Assembly: GCF_028583425.1 (NCBI RefSeq)
Contig: NC_072806.1
Coordinates: 32,782,001 to 32,846,000, forward strand
Length of the DNA: 64,000 bases
Source: Eublepharis macularius
Lineage: Eukaryota > Chordata > Lepidosauria > Squamata > Eublepharidae
Reading direction: 5' to 3'
The number at the start of each line of letters is the position of its first letter. The first letter of the stretch is position 1. A model generated the notes under the pieces. The model had not been told where the DNA came from, made no database searches, and worked only from the letters and a program-made list of their open reading frames with translations. The position numbers and the translations under genes are program-made. Below are positions 11,701-51,285 of this stretch, piece by piece.

Positions 11701-14700
11701 GAGCCAGATCTTTCACTGCTGCTCAGGATCCCAAAATCATTAAGAGGACGTCGGCATCTGGGATCATTCACATTTTCTTTTCTAGAGTTCCTTGGAGACA
11801 CAGTAGACTAAAGATGTCTTAACAATGAAACATATGGTAAACCCTGATCAGTGTTTACACAATGACCCATCTACACAATTACTAAGAACATTTTCTTTTT
11901 TTTAAAACTTTTTATTTTGCATTTTTATATAACTTTTTCCAAAACTACAAATAACCAAATTAAACAACAGCATAATGGGCAATACATGGAAGAGATGAAA
12001 ACCTTGATGTTTTAACAAACAGCCAATATTAACATTGAAAACAATACACTGAGTATAAGAAGTCACATTATAGCAAAGAAGCTAAGTGTATGTAAATCTA
12101 CGTTAGGTAACTGATTGGTATTATGACAATAGGTTAAAAATGGTAGCCATTGTACAAGAAAGCACGATTGATATTGTGGATTATCTAAGCCTTTAAGGTG
12201 ATCCGCTATTTTTTCCATTATGAAAATGTCCCATAGTTTTCTGAGCCATTGTGATACACTTGGAGTTTTTTCCTGTCTCCAGGTTGAGGCTAAAAGCAAT
12301 TTTGCCGCAGCAATCAATAAAAATATCAGATTTTTCCTAGTAGATGGGACCGTCTGATCCTCCCAGAGTCCTAGCAGGATTACTTCAGGGCACTTGGGAA
12401 TTGCATAGTTTGTTATTGTTTTAATTTTTTGTATGATTCGATCCCAGAACAACTGAATTTTAGGACAAGACCACCATAGATGAATATAGTCTCCATTTTG
12501 TCCACACTGTTTCCAGCATAGTGGATTCGTTTCATGATTAATGTGGTGGAGAAGAGTGGGAGACAGGTACCACCTCGCCATTATTTTAAAGGATGTCATT
12601 CTGATGCTCACTGCTTTAGATTGCAAGCAGTTTCCTGACCAGATGGAAGACCACTGAGCATCAGATAAGATTGTATTACAGTCTCTGCTCCAGTTTGCTT
12701 GGTATTTCAATGTGAGCTGATCATTCCTTGAGTTTAAAATAGCATATATTTTAGCTATTAAACCTTTCCTATGAGATTGTGTTAATTTAAGTAAATATTC
12801 AAAGTCAGTTAGTTCACGCTTTAATGAGGTTACAAGTGGCTGACTTTCTAGTAGGTGTCTGATTTGGAGGTATTGAAACCATGGGATCGTAGCATTTGTA
12901 TCCTTTTCTATTTGAGCCTTGTTCAGGATAATCCCATGTTTGGTTATATCAATAATCCTGTTTTGTTTAATTACTTTCCATAATTTAAAAGAATTTAAGT
13001 CCATGCCAGGTGGGAACCAATTCTGATCTATAAAGATGATAATGGCGAGATGGTTGGAGCAAGATGTTGCCTTAACTTGTCCCATATGTCTAAGGTGGTT
13101 CTTAGAAAGGGGTTAGTATGAATTTGAGGTGGTCTATTCTTAGGTTCAGCCCATATCACATCCTGTAAGTCGTGTGGGTAGATGTGTGATGATTCAATTT
13201 GTGGCCAACCTGAACCTTCTACAGTATTTAATAGTATTACGATGTTTGCTAGTTGGGCAGCTATGTAGTATTGTTTTAAGTCTGGGACTGATAATCCACC
13301 TTTCTTAGCAGACCGTTTCATGGTTAAATAGTTTATCCTAGGGCGTTTGCCATCCCATATAAAACTGTTTATAATTTTTTGCCAATGTTGGAAATCTTGA
13401 TCTGTAAGTTTAATTGGTAGCATGCGGAAATTAAATAAAAATTGTGGGAGAATCATAGATTTTACCAGATTAATCTTTTCTGCCCACGACAACTTCATTT
13501 CCGCCCACTCTTTAATTTTGTCTTTTATCTTTTTTTGTAACGGTTTAAAGTTAGCTTCTTTTATATCCAGTAAATCAACTGGTATCTTAATGCCTAAATA
13601 AGTCCATTGCTTATGGGTCCATTGATATGTAAAATTAGAAGCCATCTCTGACCTAATGATTGGAGTTAGGTGAATAGGGTAAATTTCTGATTTGGTTTTA
13701 TTAATTTTAAGACCTGAAATGTAACCAAAATCATGCAGGGTTTTTTCCAGGGCTGGTAATGAGGTGCATGGATGTGCAAGGTAAAGTACTAAGAACATTT
13801 TCAATGTCAGCAAAAATAATGGAAGGAATCACCTATCACAGGAGGTCTTCTGCCTTCTGAGCAAGAAGCTGAGATTATCTGTCATGACTGACTGTTATAT
13901 CCCTGCCATGATTGTTATATCCCTGATGCCACAGTGTATTGAATGTCTAATGCTAACCCGTTGTATTCTCTCCTTAGCCATGTTCTTTCCATATTATAAC
14001 TGTTATTCCTCCAGACAGGATGGGCCCCTTGTTATCTCACAGAACTATTACTCTCCGAGCTAGAGACAACCTTGGAGGCTCCAGGTGCCTGCATTTGTCA
14101 CTTTGCCCAGATGCTGCAAATCTAGTATTGTGTACTCACCGTTTAGCCATAACTATAATGGGTTCTCACAGAACCAGTGCAACCCTGCGCGCCAAAACGT
14201 AACCGTTTCTGGAATGCGGGAAAACTCAAGTGTAACACTGACCTTTTGTTTTGAATTGTCACTTCTACCAAGCTCCGTGATGGAGTTCAGACCTGAACTG
14301 TAAAATCCTGAAAAAGCCTTTTCTGTTGGAACCCATGCGTGTTCACTGGAGAGGGACTGAGGGATCTACCTGCCAGGAACTGACATTATCCTTTGGATCT
14401 GGTATGAATCCAGATCCTGAGAAACTCTGCCCTACGTTTATGTTATTTTAAAGCTTCTGCTTAAAAACTGCAAGAGTAGCAGTAACCTGAGCTTTTAAAA
14501 AGCGTTTCATTAGCACCTGCTGATGCCTCAAGCCACATTGGGGCCCAAGAGCAGGACTTCTAATTGTCAGGTGTGGGACTCGAAGCACTCTCAACAGCTC
14601 CTTGCTCTCCTCACCCCACCCATCTCATTGGCTTTCAGAATTGTGCTAAATATGTGCAAATTTCCATAATCTGCATAATGAATTTACCATTTCTAAATAT

Positions 14701-17700
14701 AGCTTTTCTTAGCACAAGAGTTAGTTTCTTTTACTACACAGTGACCTGACAATAATACTGAAGGCCTCTGTGAATCAATTTAAATAGGCGTCAGCAACAG
14801 ATAAGCCCCGATGTAAATCTGGCCCACTATGGTTGCCAGCCCATAAGCAAAGGAAGCGGAGGTGCTTCTGTGACCTGAGACAGTCAGCTGGGGGCAGGAG
14901 GGGCAGCAGCAGTAAGACACTGGCCCACCACCCTCCACTCTCTCAAAGTGGCTTTCTAGCGAGCTGAGAGTTCTACCTTCTTCCATTTTGGCATTAGCAA
15001 TGAGCATCTGTCTCAGATGTTTCAGGAGTCCAGGCCACGCAAAGGTGCTGAAGGCAAGAGAGTTTTCAGACATCTGTGGAATGTTTCGGAGACCCAACAT
15101 TTTAAACTCAGGATGAGGAACAAGCGCTTCCATCAGGTCTCCTGAGAAAGAGGAAACAAAAACTGAAACAAATCTTAAGTTTTTATATGTCAACTGCCTC
15201 TCCCTTTGCTGTTGGGTGGGGGGAGGAAGACAAAGGCAAAGTGAGAGATCATTGTCCACACATGAGAACAAAAATAACATATCATGTGGATTATTTATTT
15301 ATTTTATGTACGTTATTTATAGTCCACCTTTCTCATTGAGACTCAAGGCAGTGTGAATTAGGACGGTCAGTTTCCAGGACATTTCAATAAATAATGTAAT
15401 ATGGTCTACAAATGCAAACTGAGTTGAAGAAATGCTGAAAGCATAAGCAATTCTAAGACTGATACATTAAATACTAAACAACACACAACTACTCGATAGG
15501 ATCACACCCAAAGCAACAGATAGCACACAGTAGCACGTAGTAATAAAGTCTATAGTTCCTATCCCTGATGCAGTCCTCTGAGACTACTTTTTGAAGTACA
15601 GCCCTCCTATCCGAGTAAAAAAGCCCCCTTGAATAATTCAGTTTTGCAACATTTGTGGAAAGCCAGGAGAGTGGAAGCTTTCCTGACCTAATGCCAGATA
15701 CCTACCTAGAGGACTTCTGCTGTACTGAGAGGCACCGTCAGAGGAATAAGCTGGCTGGAAGATGCTTCCTAGCTGATGTGCAATGACTTGATTTACATCC
15801 TGGAAAGATATCTGCTTGATGTTCATGAGCTGCGCACAGATCTTGTGGATGGCATCATTCTCGTGAACAAGGAGTGCATCTGAGGTCTGGTACAGGTGTG
15901 AGAGGGTCAGGACTGAGTTGTAGTTTTGAACAATAACCTAGAGAAGTGCAAAGATGATTCTAAGGCAACTGCTTTCATGCATTACAATATTTCACAAGGG
16001 ATAACATGTCCTGGAGGGGAGAAGCCATGGTTCAGTGGGTGGGGTACATATTCTGCACGCAGAAGGTCCCAGGATTAATCCCTTGCCCATCCAGTGAAAA
16101 GGATCTTTGGTTTCTTGATTGGGAAGGATTTCTGCCAGAGACTTTGGAGAGCTGATGCCAGTGATTACTGACCAAAAGCATGACTTGGAATGAGCACTTT
16201 ATATTGAATTATCTGTAACCAGTGTAGATTTTTGTGCCGCAACTGAAAGAGTTACTTAAGGTGATATTGAACCTTTTCATTTAATTATCCTTCTTCCGGC
16301 ACACTCAAAGGTGGTTTGTCTGGCATTTTTTTGAAAAAAATATCTCTGAAGTCATACTGGGGACATGCAACTGGGTTTGGTTTTTGCAAATGATGTTGGC
16401 CTTATATTGTGTTAAACTATCAATCCCTTTAGTCTAGTACTAGAGTCTAGTACTAGGTACTTGGCCTGACAGCGGCTTTCCAAAGTGATTTTTTTGTGTG
16501 GAGGTGTCAGGGGCTGAAGGTGAGAACTTTTAACTGAGAAAGTGTATGCACTGTCACCAATGAGTTCTGCCTCTGATTCTGCAATTATGTCACCAGAAAG
16601 GCTAAGAAAGTTGTCATCACTTAGTGCTGCAGCCATCTAGAGATGGATGTGCGAAGCAAGGCAAAAACACACGCAAGTTCTTTTCATTCTCTTCTGCAAA
16701 ACAGAGCATTCTCACGTTTTTAGACCTTAATTTCCACTGTTAAATAGGGTTCAGGAATCCACTCTAACATCAAGGAAGAAGAAGAAAGGAATAAACAGGG
16801 ATAGCCTGCTGGAAAAAGTTTACAGCTTAAATGTTTTCACAGAGCTGCTCCACTCACCTCCCCTAATCCATAGGGCCAGATAACATGATTCAGCAGAAAC
16901 AAAGTTGGGTAAGCGTCCCTTAAGCTTTCGGTCACAAAGGCTCCCAGGCCTGAACCCGTCCCACCAGCCATGCTCAGGAGTGTCAGAAATCCACTCAGTC
17001 GGTCACACTTCTCGGCTTCCTTCTGTACCAGATCCATGATCACTTCCTTGTGTTTGGGACCATGAACGCAGTAACTGTGTACATATTGAGGGAGAAAAAT
17101 GACAACTATTCAATTACAGCACAACAGAAACAAACAACAACAAAAATATCTACTTGGAGAATAAGCTAGTACAGACAGGCAGCAATCATTCTGCCTTTCA
17201 GGGTGAAATAACTGACAGGATTTGAAGTTTGTTTTAAAATGACTTTGGCTCTTATGCTTTGCACTCATAATTCGTAGTCTTAAAATGAATATTCCCAAAT
17301 AAAGAAAATATTAAGGAGAGGGGAAAAGCAGGATACAAAATATTATAAGAAATATAAAATTAAAAGTTACCTTATTCTTTCTAATGACAAATGTCGTAAC
17401 TGGCTTATGAAAGTGTATGTTATCTCACACTGAAGAAAAAATATATTTTTCTTTCAATAGCGTCAAAAAGGAATATAAAACTATCAGCTAACCAACTGGG
17501 AAGGGCTTGTTTTAATCTGCGGGGGTCAAAAAGTTAAGGGCACATTTGTTAGTATTTTGAGGCTATGTTGATTCTGCTGTGATACATGATGGGGGTTTTA
17601 ATGGTGTTCAAGATAGCCTTTCCTTATAGCTTTGGGCAATGGCTTATATGTTTGCTAAATTAGCTCACACTTCTTTGATATCTCAGAAAGGCACGTTTAC

Positions 17701-19666
17701 TGAGATTTTGGTAAAGGTGAGTTTGTTTGTTTATGACCATAGCACCATCTCTAAAAGCCTCTGCAGCTAAAGGCTGGAGTGCTAACCTGCTTAAAAAGTT
17801 AAGCCTACAAGCATCTCCAAAATACAATTTGTCTGTATGCACGATAGCTCAAACCATGGCTTGGGTTCTATAATAGGTTTGGTCAATATATATTATAGCA
17901 TGGTGTCTACACTGATTCTTTGTTTAACTGCAAACCATCTGGAGAATCTTTGTGCCTGAACTGATGAGTGTAAGGCTGAGAAATAATTCCTCTGCTAACC
18001 TGAAACAATCATGCATACCCGTTTGCCCAGTTGTTTCCTGAACCTTGTTTCTGACAAAAGTGTGATTGATCATCATATTTCCAGCTACCAGACTTCAAGG
18101 CCATTGATAAAGTCTGTCCAATCACTTTGGGTTCCATGTCGACAAGAACTGCCCGAGCAGCTGGAACTGAAGTAGAAGAAAACAAAAGCCAAGTATGTAT
18201 CTTGGTTTTTTAAAAAAAAAAAAATGAGAAAGGTGACTAAGGAGAAAGGTAAATCTGTCAGTGTGCTTTCAACATGCTCCCTGAGATCATAGTGAAGACA
18301 GCTGAAAGTCAAAGGATTTTTGCAGTCAAGTGTTGAACACTGAATTCCAAATTGGATCCTCCTATATTTGTATGTATTCAACAGGAGCAACTGCATATGC
18401 ATTCCCACATTTGAACCAATGTTTTTGCAAAAAAGCTGTGCTTTACATGCTGTGGAAATTCAGGGGCCATTTTTCCCCCAACAGGTGGCTGCAGCAGCTT
18501 CTCTTCCTGAGGAACCTTGTAAAATGGTACCGTGTATGAGATGATCCTGGAATCAGATATTCTATTTTAGGACAGTTTCTGACATATGAATTACGGGGGT
18601 GCTCACTTTGACGCGCCCTTCCAAGATGATTCCTTTTCAGCACAAGTGTGATTTTTTTTTTTACTGATCTATTGCATTCAGCCCAGATGTTTTCATGCAA
18701 GGAATCAAGTCTGTTGCACGGGACATCACTTCTTTCCAGCACAAGATGTTCGGTATTTTGAACACAAGGAAAATGTGATTTTTCCTACCCTCTGCCCTAG
18801 ATAGCACAATTTAGACTATTGTGACTACTAGGTGGAAAGCAGTTGCTAACGCCTATTTGATATTACCTGTGGTGTGACTGATAAGTACCACAATTCCCTC
18901 AAGCCATGCTATGACTCATTACTAGACTTTCAAAATAAAGAAAATTATCATGCCAACAAGAACATATACTTTGCCACACAATACCACCTAACATTGCCAT
19001 TGGCTGATATGACTAAGGAGAACTTGATTGATTTATTAAATTTATAATCTGCTCTCCCTGTGAACGGGCTCAGAGCCGATATTTTCCATATTCAAAGCCA
19101 GCAAACCTCTAAATACCAGTGCTAGGAGACTACAGATGAGCAAGATCTTTGCTTTTATGCCCTATTTATTAACCCTCCAAGGCAACTTGATGACCGTTGT
19201 ATGCAACACGATTGTTTACATATTCATTTAGGAAATTTTCATGCCATTTCTTTAGACCTGCTCAAACAAACAAAAATACGCCCCCAAACCTACACATTAA
19301 TCAAGACGATAATACAAGCCAGTAAAATGAATCACACAATAAAGCAGGTCAATAGTTCAGGATGCTGGACCTGATGGACCACTGGTCTGGTCTTATGGAT
19401 TTAATGCAGAACTCCATACATCAAAGGCAGTAATGTTTCTGACCACTAAATTTTTAGGTATGGCTAGGAAAGAAAAACATCCCTTGTTACATACCTCCAG
19501 TTTCCTCCTGACTGAAAAAACGTTCTTTGGAGGCGGCCTGGTAAGCATCATTTTCCTTTCTGGAACACAGTCCATGTGTGCTGTGGAGATCTTTGGAGAT
19601 TGCATGGAACACCTCACGACCAACCTGGTTACCGCACTGTCCAAGCTGTATTGTGATTACTGACAT
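8669..19666 (-). CDS. TUBD1: Delta-tubulin, complete gene, 8 coding exons
   Basis: Coding exons from 5' to 3' on the minus strand are 19666-19495, 18166-18019, 17074-16858, 15937-15706, 15141-14977, 11527-11387, 9820-9637 and 8771-8669. All introns have GT-AG ends and the phases join cleanly to 453 codons plus stop, the same length as human TUBD1. The protein starts [16 protein letters not shown], the tubulin N-terminal signature. The nucleotide-binding loop AGGTGSG is in exon 3, with the delta-type A in place of the usual first G. Delta-tubulin is a centriolar tubulin needed for triplet microtubules, acting in centrosomes, basal bodies and sperm flagella (family knowledge). It is divergently arranged with RPS6KB1 across a CpG-rich region. 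A possible 5'UTR exon boundary is at 19696, where minus-strand 'cttgtttag' could be an acceptor 30 bases before the ATG. No coding defects are seen. Confidence 0.97.
9637..9820 (-). CDS. TUBD1: TUBD1 coding exon 7 (residues 359-419)
   Basis: Encodes [19 protein letters not shown] through ...[12 protein letters not shown]. The acceptor is 'tgtttcag' and the donor GTAAGT. It matches the delta-tubulin block that ends in 'MFASKAY' in human. Confidence 0.97.
10125..10320 (-). repeat. tRNA-derived SINE, reversed
   Basis: Lies in TUBD1 intron 6. The reversed tRNA-like head reads 'caacctgggaccttctgaa' and 'gccaagcagatgcc'...'gccac'. On the other strand this is the common squamate head 'gtggctcagtggtagagc...cttggca...aaggtcccaggtt'. 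Confidence 0.65.
11387..11527 (-). CDS. TUBD1: TUBD1 coding exon 6 (residues 312-358)
   Basis: Encodes [20 protein letters not shown] through [20 protein letters not shown]. The acceptor is 'gtttacag' and the donor GTGAGA. The NTSIANL and LRGKDVQ blocks are diagnostic of delta-tubulin. Confidence 0.97.
11880..13802 (-). mobile_element. L1/Tx1-type LINE, 5'-truncated, with 16-bp target duplication
   Basis: The element spans about 11896-13786 in TUBD1 intron 5, minus strand. It encodes the C-terminal part of an ORF2 protein in two overlapping pieces, 13813-13028 and 13085-12063, which implies one frame change near 13030-13085. Motifs seen include [43 protein letters not shown] and the CxxC-like [14 protein letters not shown], all as in the region behind the reverse transcriptase of L1-clade LINEs. 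A terminal poly(T) on the plus strand near 11896-11903 is the poly(A) tail. The 16-base duplication 'tactaagaacattttc' sits at 11880-11895 and 13787-13802. The intact duplication and single break suggest a fairly recent insertion. Confidence 0.9.
13875..14390. mobile_element. Solo LTR, fossil
   Basis: The LTR spans 13880-14385. It begins TGTCATGAC, ends GAACTGACA, and is flanked by a 5-base duplication TTATC (13875-13879 and 14386-14390). TG...CA ends and a 5-base duplication fit an LTR retroelement (Gypsy-like or endogenous retrovirus; not resolved). It is related to the copy at 49860-50338. No internal coding region is left, as expected after recombination between two LTRs. It lies in TUBD1 intron 5, and the target duplication is still exact. 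Confidence 0.8.
14977..15141 (-). CDS. TUBD1: TUBD1 coding exon 5 (residues 257-311)
   Basis: Encodes [20 protein letters not shown] through ...[14 protein letters not shown]. The acceptor is 'tttctcag' and the donor GTAGAA. The block PHPEFKML(x)(x)RNIP is nearly identical to human TUBD1. Confidence 0.97.
15290..15680 (-). repeat. LINE 3'-end fragment, uninterrupted
   Basis: Reversed LINE 3' end ('gtccacctttctcattgaga' preceded by a TTTATTTATTT tail) in TUBD1 intron 4. It is the intact reference for the split copy at 4815-6620. It ends about 25 bases from exon 4's donor side, so it forms most of the intron next to that exon. Confidence 0.65.
15706..15937 (-). CDS. TUBD1: TUBD1 coding exon 4 (residues 180-256)
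   Basis: Encodes [20 protein letters not shown] through ...[15 protein letters not shown]. The acceptor is 'ctctctag' and the donor GTAGGT. The NYNSxLTLSHLYxxSDALL block and [14 protein letters not shown] are delta-tubulin features. Confidence 0.97.
16020..16190 (+). repeat. tRNA-derived SINE, forward
   Basis: The head 'catggttcagtgggtgggg' is followed by 'cagaaggtcccaggattaat', which are decayed A and B boxes of the squamate SINE also seen reversed at 10125-10320. It lies in TUBD1 intron 3. Confidence 0.65.
16858..17074 (-). CDS. TUBD1: TUBD1 coding exon 3 (residues 107-179), GTP-binding loop
   Basis: Starts by completing a Gly codon, then [20 protein letters not shown]. It contains [16 protein letters not shown], the tubulin T4 nucleotide-binding loop, and ends WPYGLGE. 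The acceptor is 'tacacag' and the donor GTGAGT. Confidence 0.98.
17075..18018. other. TUBD1 intron 2
   Basis: AT-rich intron sequence. No familiar repeat or RNA gene was recognised in it. Confidence 0.5.
18019..18166 (-). CDS. TUBD1: TUBD1 coding exon 2 (residues 58-106)
   Basis: Encodes [20 protein letters not shown] through [14 protein letters not shown]. The acceptor is 'tacttcag' and the donor [17 protein letters not shown] is the conserved tubulin strand contacting the nucleotide. Confidence 0.97.
18167..19494. other. TUBD1 intron 1 with LINE scrap
   Basis: Mostly unassigned. At about 19022-19090 there is a reversed LINE 3' end ('ataatctgctctccctgtg', with 'gggctcagagcc'), the same end type as at 6305-6359. 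At about 19355-19396 there is a forward scrap of another LINE 3' end ('ggatgctggacctgatggac'). Confidence 0.5.
19495..19666 (-). CDS. TUBD1: TUBD1 coding exon 1 (residues 1-57)
   Basis: The ATG at 19666-19664 opens [20 protein letters not shown], aligned with human [16 protein letters not shown], so this start is secure. The exon ends ...FFSQEETG with donor GTATGT. Confidence 0.98.
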
Positions 19667-20044
19667 GCTCGCCTTAATCTTTTTCTAGCTTCATTCCTAA
19701 ACAAGAAGAATTTGGTTGCCAGTGTGCAAGTCTCGTTGAATTCAAATGAGCTGGCAAATTATTCATTTCCAGTTTTGTACTTGCCTTCCTGCCTACATGG
19801 ACCTTTTGGATAACTAGCTTTTGTAAAGTTTTTATCCATGCAGTGCTAGCCTAAAAAGATTATTAAACATGCTATGCAACTATTTTAGCATCAATAGACT
19901 TACATGTTCAAATAACAGCAATTCATATTAATACGAAACTGCATGCATGTACTATTGATATTATTATTAACAGTTAATATTAACAAGAACTAGCATGATG
20001 TAGTTTCAGTGAAAAATGCAGACTATAAATGAAGATAATAACAA

Positions 20045-20180
20045 TAGAATATTAGACTACAGTTGGGGAGATCTGGACTTAAATCCCCACACTGACAAAG
20101 CTTGTGATGTGAACTCAGGCCAGTCACTCAGCCCTAACATATTTTACAAGGTTGTTGTGAAGATATTATAAGGTTTGCAT
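20045..20180 (+). repeat. SINE remnant, forward
   Basis: The sequence 'ggggagatctggacttaaat' followed by 'gtcactcagcccta' and 'aaggttgttgtgaagat' matches the body of the tRNA-derived squamate SINE seen whole at 23932-24180. It is upstream of TUBD1 exon 1. Confidence 0.5.
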
Positions 20181-20574
20181 ACAAATCTGATACTAAACCA
20201 TGCAGTGTAAACAGGATTGTAAAAATAAAAACATCAGATCCTCCACAAATTATCTATTAGCATCTAATAGACAATTTATTTAATGCTGTGCTCATATTTA
20301 GTATTTTATGAAAAAATAGACTTAATACTCTAAGTAACAAAGACACATTACTATGCAAATATTTTAAATTAGTTTGTTTGAACAGCAATTCACAGGCAGG
20401 AAAATATGCATGTATTGTGTGCTGTATTAATAGCATGCAATATTAAAGCAGCAAATAACAACACACTTCATCAAAGACCCTGTACAATCATTTTAACCTA
20501 ATCAACATGTTTTAATAATAATTCACCCAGAGTAATAAAGACCTGGCTCCAATATTTAATGCAGTATTATCAAA

Positions 20575-20940
20575 GTGTCTACAACAAAAAACTGGTAGCA
20601 CTTTAAAGACAACCTTTTTTTTCAGTATAAGTTTTCTTTGTCAAATAAGGATGTGTTGTTTCTCCTTAAGGGTGCCACTAGATTTTTTGTTTTATTTTGC
20701 TAAGACAGATAAACATTTACAATTACTGAGACATCTACTGCTGACTTAACGGTGTGAATAAACACATATTAGAGCAAGATTCAGGTCCAGTAGCACCATA
20801 GAGACCAACTAGACACCAGACGAAGGTACCTGTGACTCTCAAAAGCTCACACCCTAGAAATCTTGTTGGTCTGAGGTGCTACTGGATCTAAATCTTGCTT
20901 TTCTGCTACAGGCCAACATGGCTACCCACCTGAAACTAAT
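20575..20940. repeat. Decayed Penelope-like tails
   Basis: Two degenerate pieces are present. One is at about 20580-20700 ('tggtagcactttaaagac' reversed, then 'ttaagggtgccactag'). The other is at about 20775-20935 ('ccagacgaagg...ctctcaaaagctc', 'ggtgctactgg'). Both resemble the tail seen better at 27690-27780. Their layout suggests more than one old insertion. Confidence 0.45.
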
Positions 20941-21064
20941 TGCATATTAATCAAGTCAAGTTTATTCAAGTTTAACAGCTTATAAGCCACTACTATGTAA
21001 GAATTAGCAATCACAATTAAACAAAAGTTTGCCACATCCACAAATGCATATTAGTAATAGTTCC

Positions 21065-21171
21065 ACCATATTGCCTCTGATGAAGAGAGCTATAGTTCTT
21101 GAAAGCTTATGCTACAATGAAGTAGGTTGGTCTTAAAGGTGCCACTGGACACTTTACTATTTTGCAGCTAC
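21065..21171 (+). repeat. Penelope-like tail, left part (split by hAT)
   Basis: Tail 'ctctgatgaagagagc...gaaagcttatgctacaat...ggtgccactggac...ttttgc'. It contains a hammerhead-like core: CTGATGA at 21077-21083 and GAAA at 21101-21104. The sequence resumes after the hAT insertion as 'acagacgaacacagctaac'. Confidence 0.6.
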
Positions 21172-21395
21172 GAGGGTTGCCAGCTCCAGGTTGAGAAATT
21201 CCTGGAGATTTGAGGGATGAAGCCTGGAAAATGTAGGCTTTGGGAAGGAAAGGACCTCAGCATAAGATAATTCCAGAGTCCTCCCTCCAAAGCAACCATT
21301 TTCTCCAGGGGAACAGATCTCTATGGCCTAGAGATCAGCTGTAATTCCAGGAGATCTCCAGGCACAACCTGGAGGTTGGCAACCCTAGCAACTAC
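21164..21395. mobile_element. hAT-like MITE inside a Penelope tail
   Basis: The element spans 21172-21387 (216 bases). It has inverted ends 'agggttgcca' / 'tggcaaccct' and 8-base duplications 'gcagctac' (21164-21171) and 'gcaactac' (21388-21395). Removing it rejoins the Penelope tail. It is the same family as 2632-2850, with no transposase. It sits about 150 bases from the CpG-rich promoter region. Confidence 0.8.
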
Positions 21396-21970
21396 AGACG
21401 AACACAGCTAACTCCTCTTCATATATTAGTCATAGTTCCATGAGCCAATACACGAAAACGCGTCTAGATATACACTTTGGGAGACTATTTCGGTCACTAC
21501 CTCAATTTCCCTCAGAGAGTTAACTGCCCCTCCACAGGAACTCCTCAACCGCCTCGTCCCTTCCAGGCGCATGCGCACTCTTTCATTTTCCTTAGCCTTT
21601 ATGAACTGCGCGATTTCAGGCGGGAAAAGTTTTTGTAGAGGTGTTGGGCCAGTGCGCATGCCTGACGGCCCTCAGCAGCCGGGAGGGGAGAAAGAGTTTT
21701 GTTTAGTGCATGTTCGGGGGGAGGGGGGGGAAACACGCTTACGCACGTTTTAATTCAGCCGGCGATGTCGGCTGAAAGGTTAGAGGGAGGGGAGACGGAC
21801 GGCGGCGCGTGTCGCGCGTGCGCATTAGCGATCAGGAGGGCGTAGGAGGGCAGCGGCTCTTCCCTTCCTTACGCCCCGTCGCCGCCGCCGTACTCGGCGC
21901 GTGCGCAGTGGCGCCGGCGCCGGGCGCGTGTGCGCAGGTGTCGGCTGAGGGGAGGGCCTGGCAGGCCGTC

Positions 21971-22044
21971 ATGGCGGCGCTTGCGGTGAGCGCGGAGGGC
22001 CCATGAGGAGGCGGCCCGCACCCGCTCGGCGCTCTCGGTGGTAG
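21971..22044 (+). promoter_or_regulatory. Two short upstream reading frames before RPS6KB1
   Basis: The first frame (21971-22006) encodes MAALAVSAEGP. The second (22003-22044) encodes MRRRPAPARRSRW. The stop of the first overlaps the start of the second as ATGA. Neither is in frame with the main ATG at 22106. If both are in the mRNA they could reduce or regulate p70 initiation. Whether the transcript starts upstream of them is not known. Confidence 0.5.
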
Positions 22045-22105
22045 GGCCGGCAGGCAGGGCGGCGGCGGCGCCTCCGCTGCCGCTCCTCCCCGCGTTGCCC
22101 AGGCC

Positions 22106-51285
<29,180 letters not shown>

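Noticed and set aside
14780-15280. 166-codon minus-strand frame as a single exon
   Set aside because: Only 14977-15141 matches delta-tubulin; the outer parts are intron on both sides of valid splice sites.
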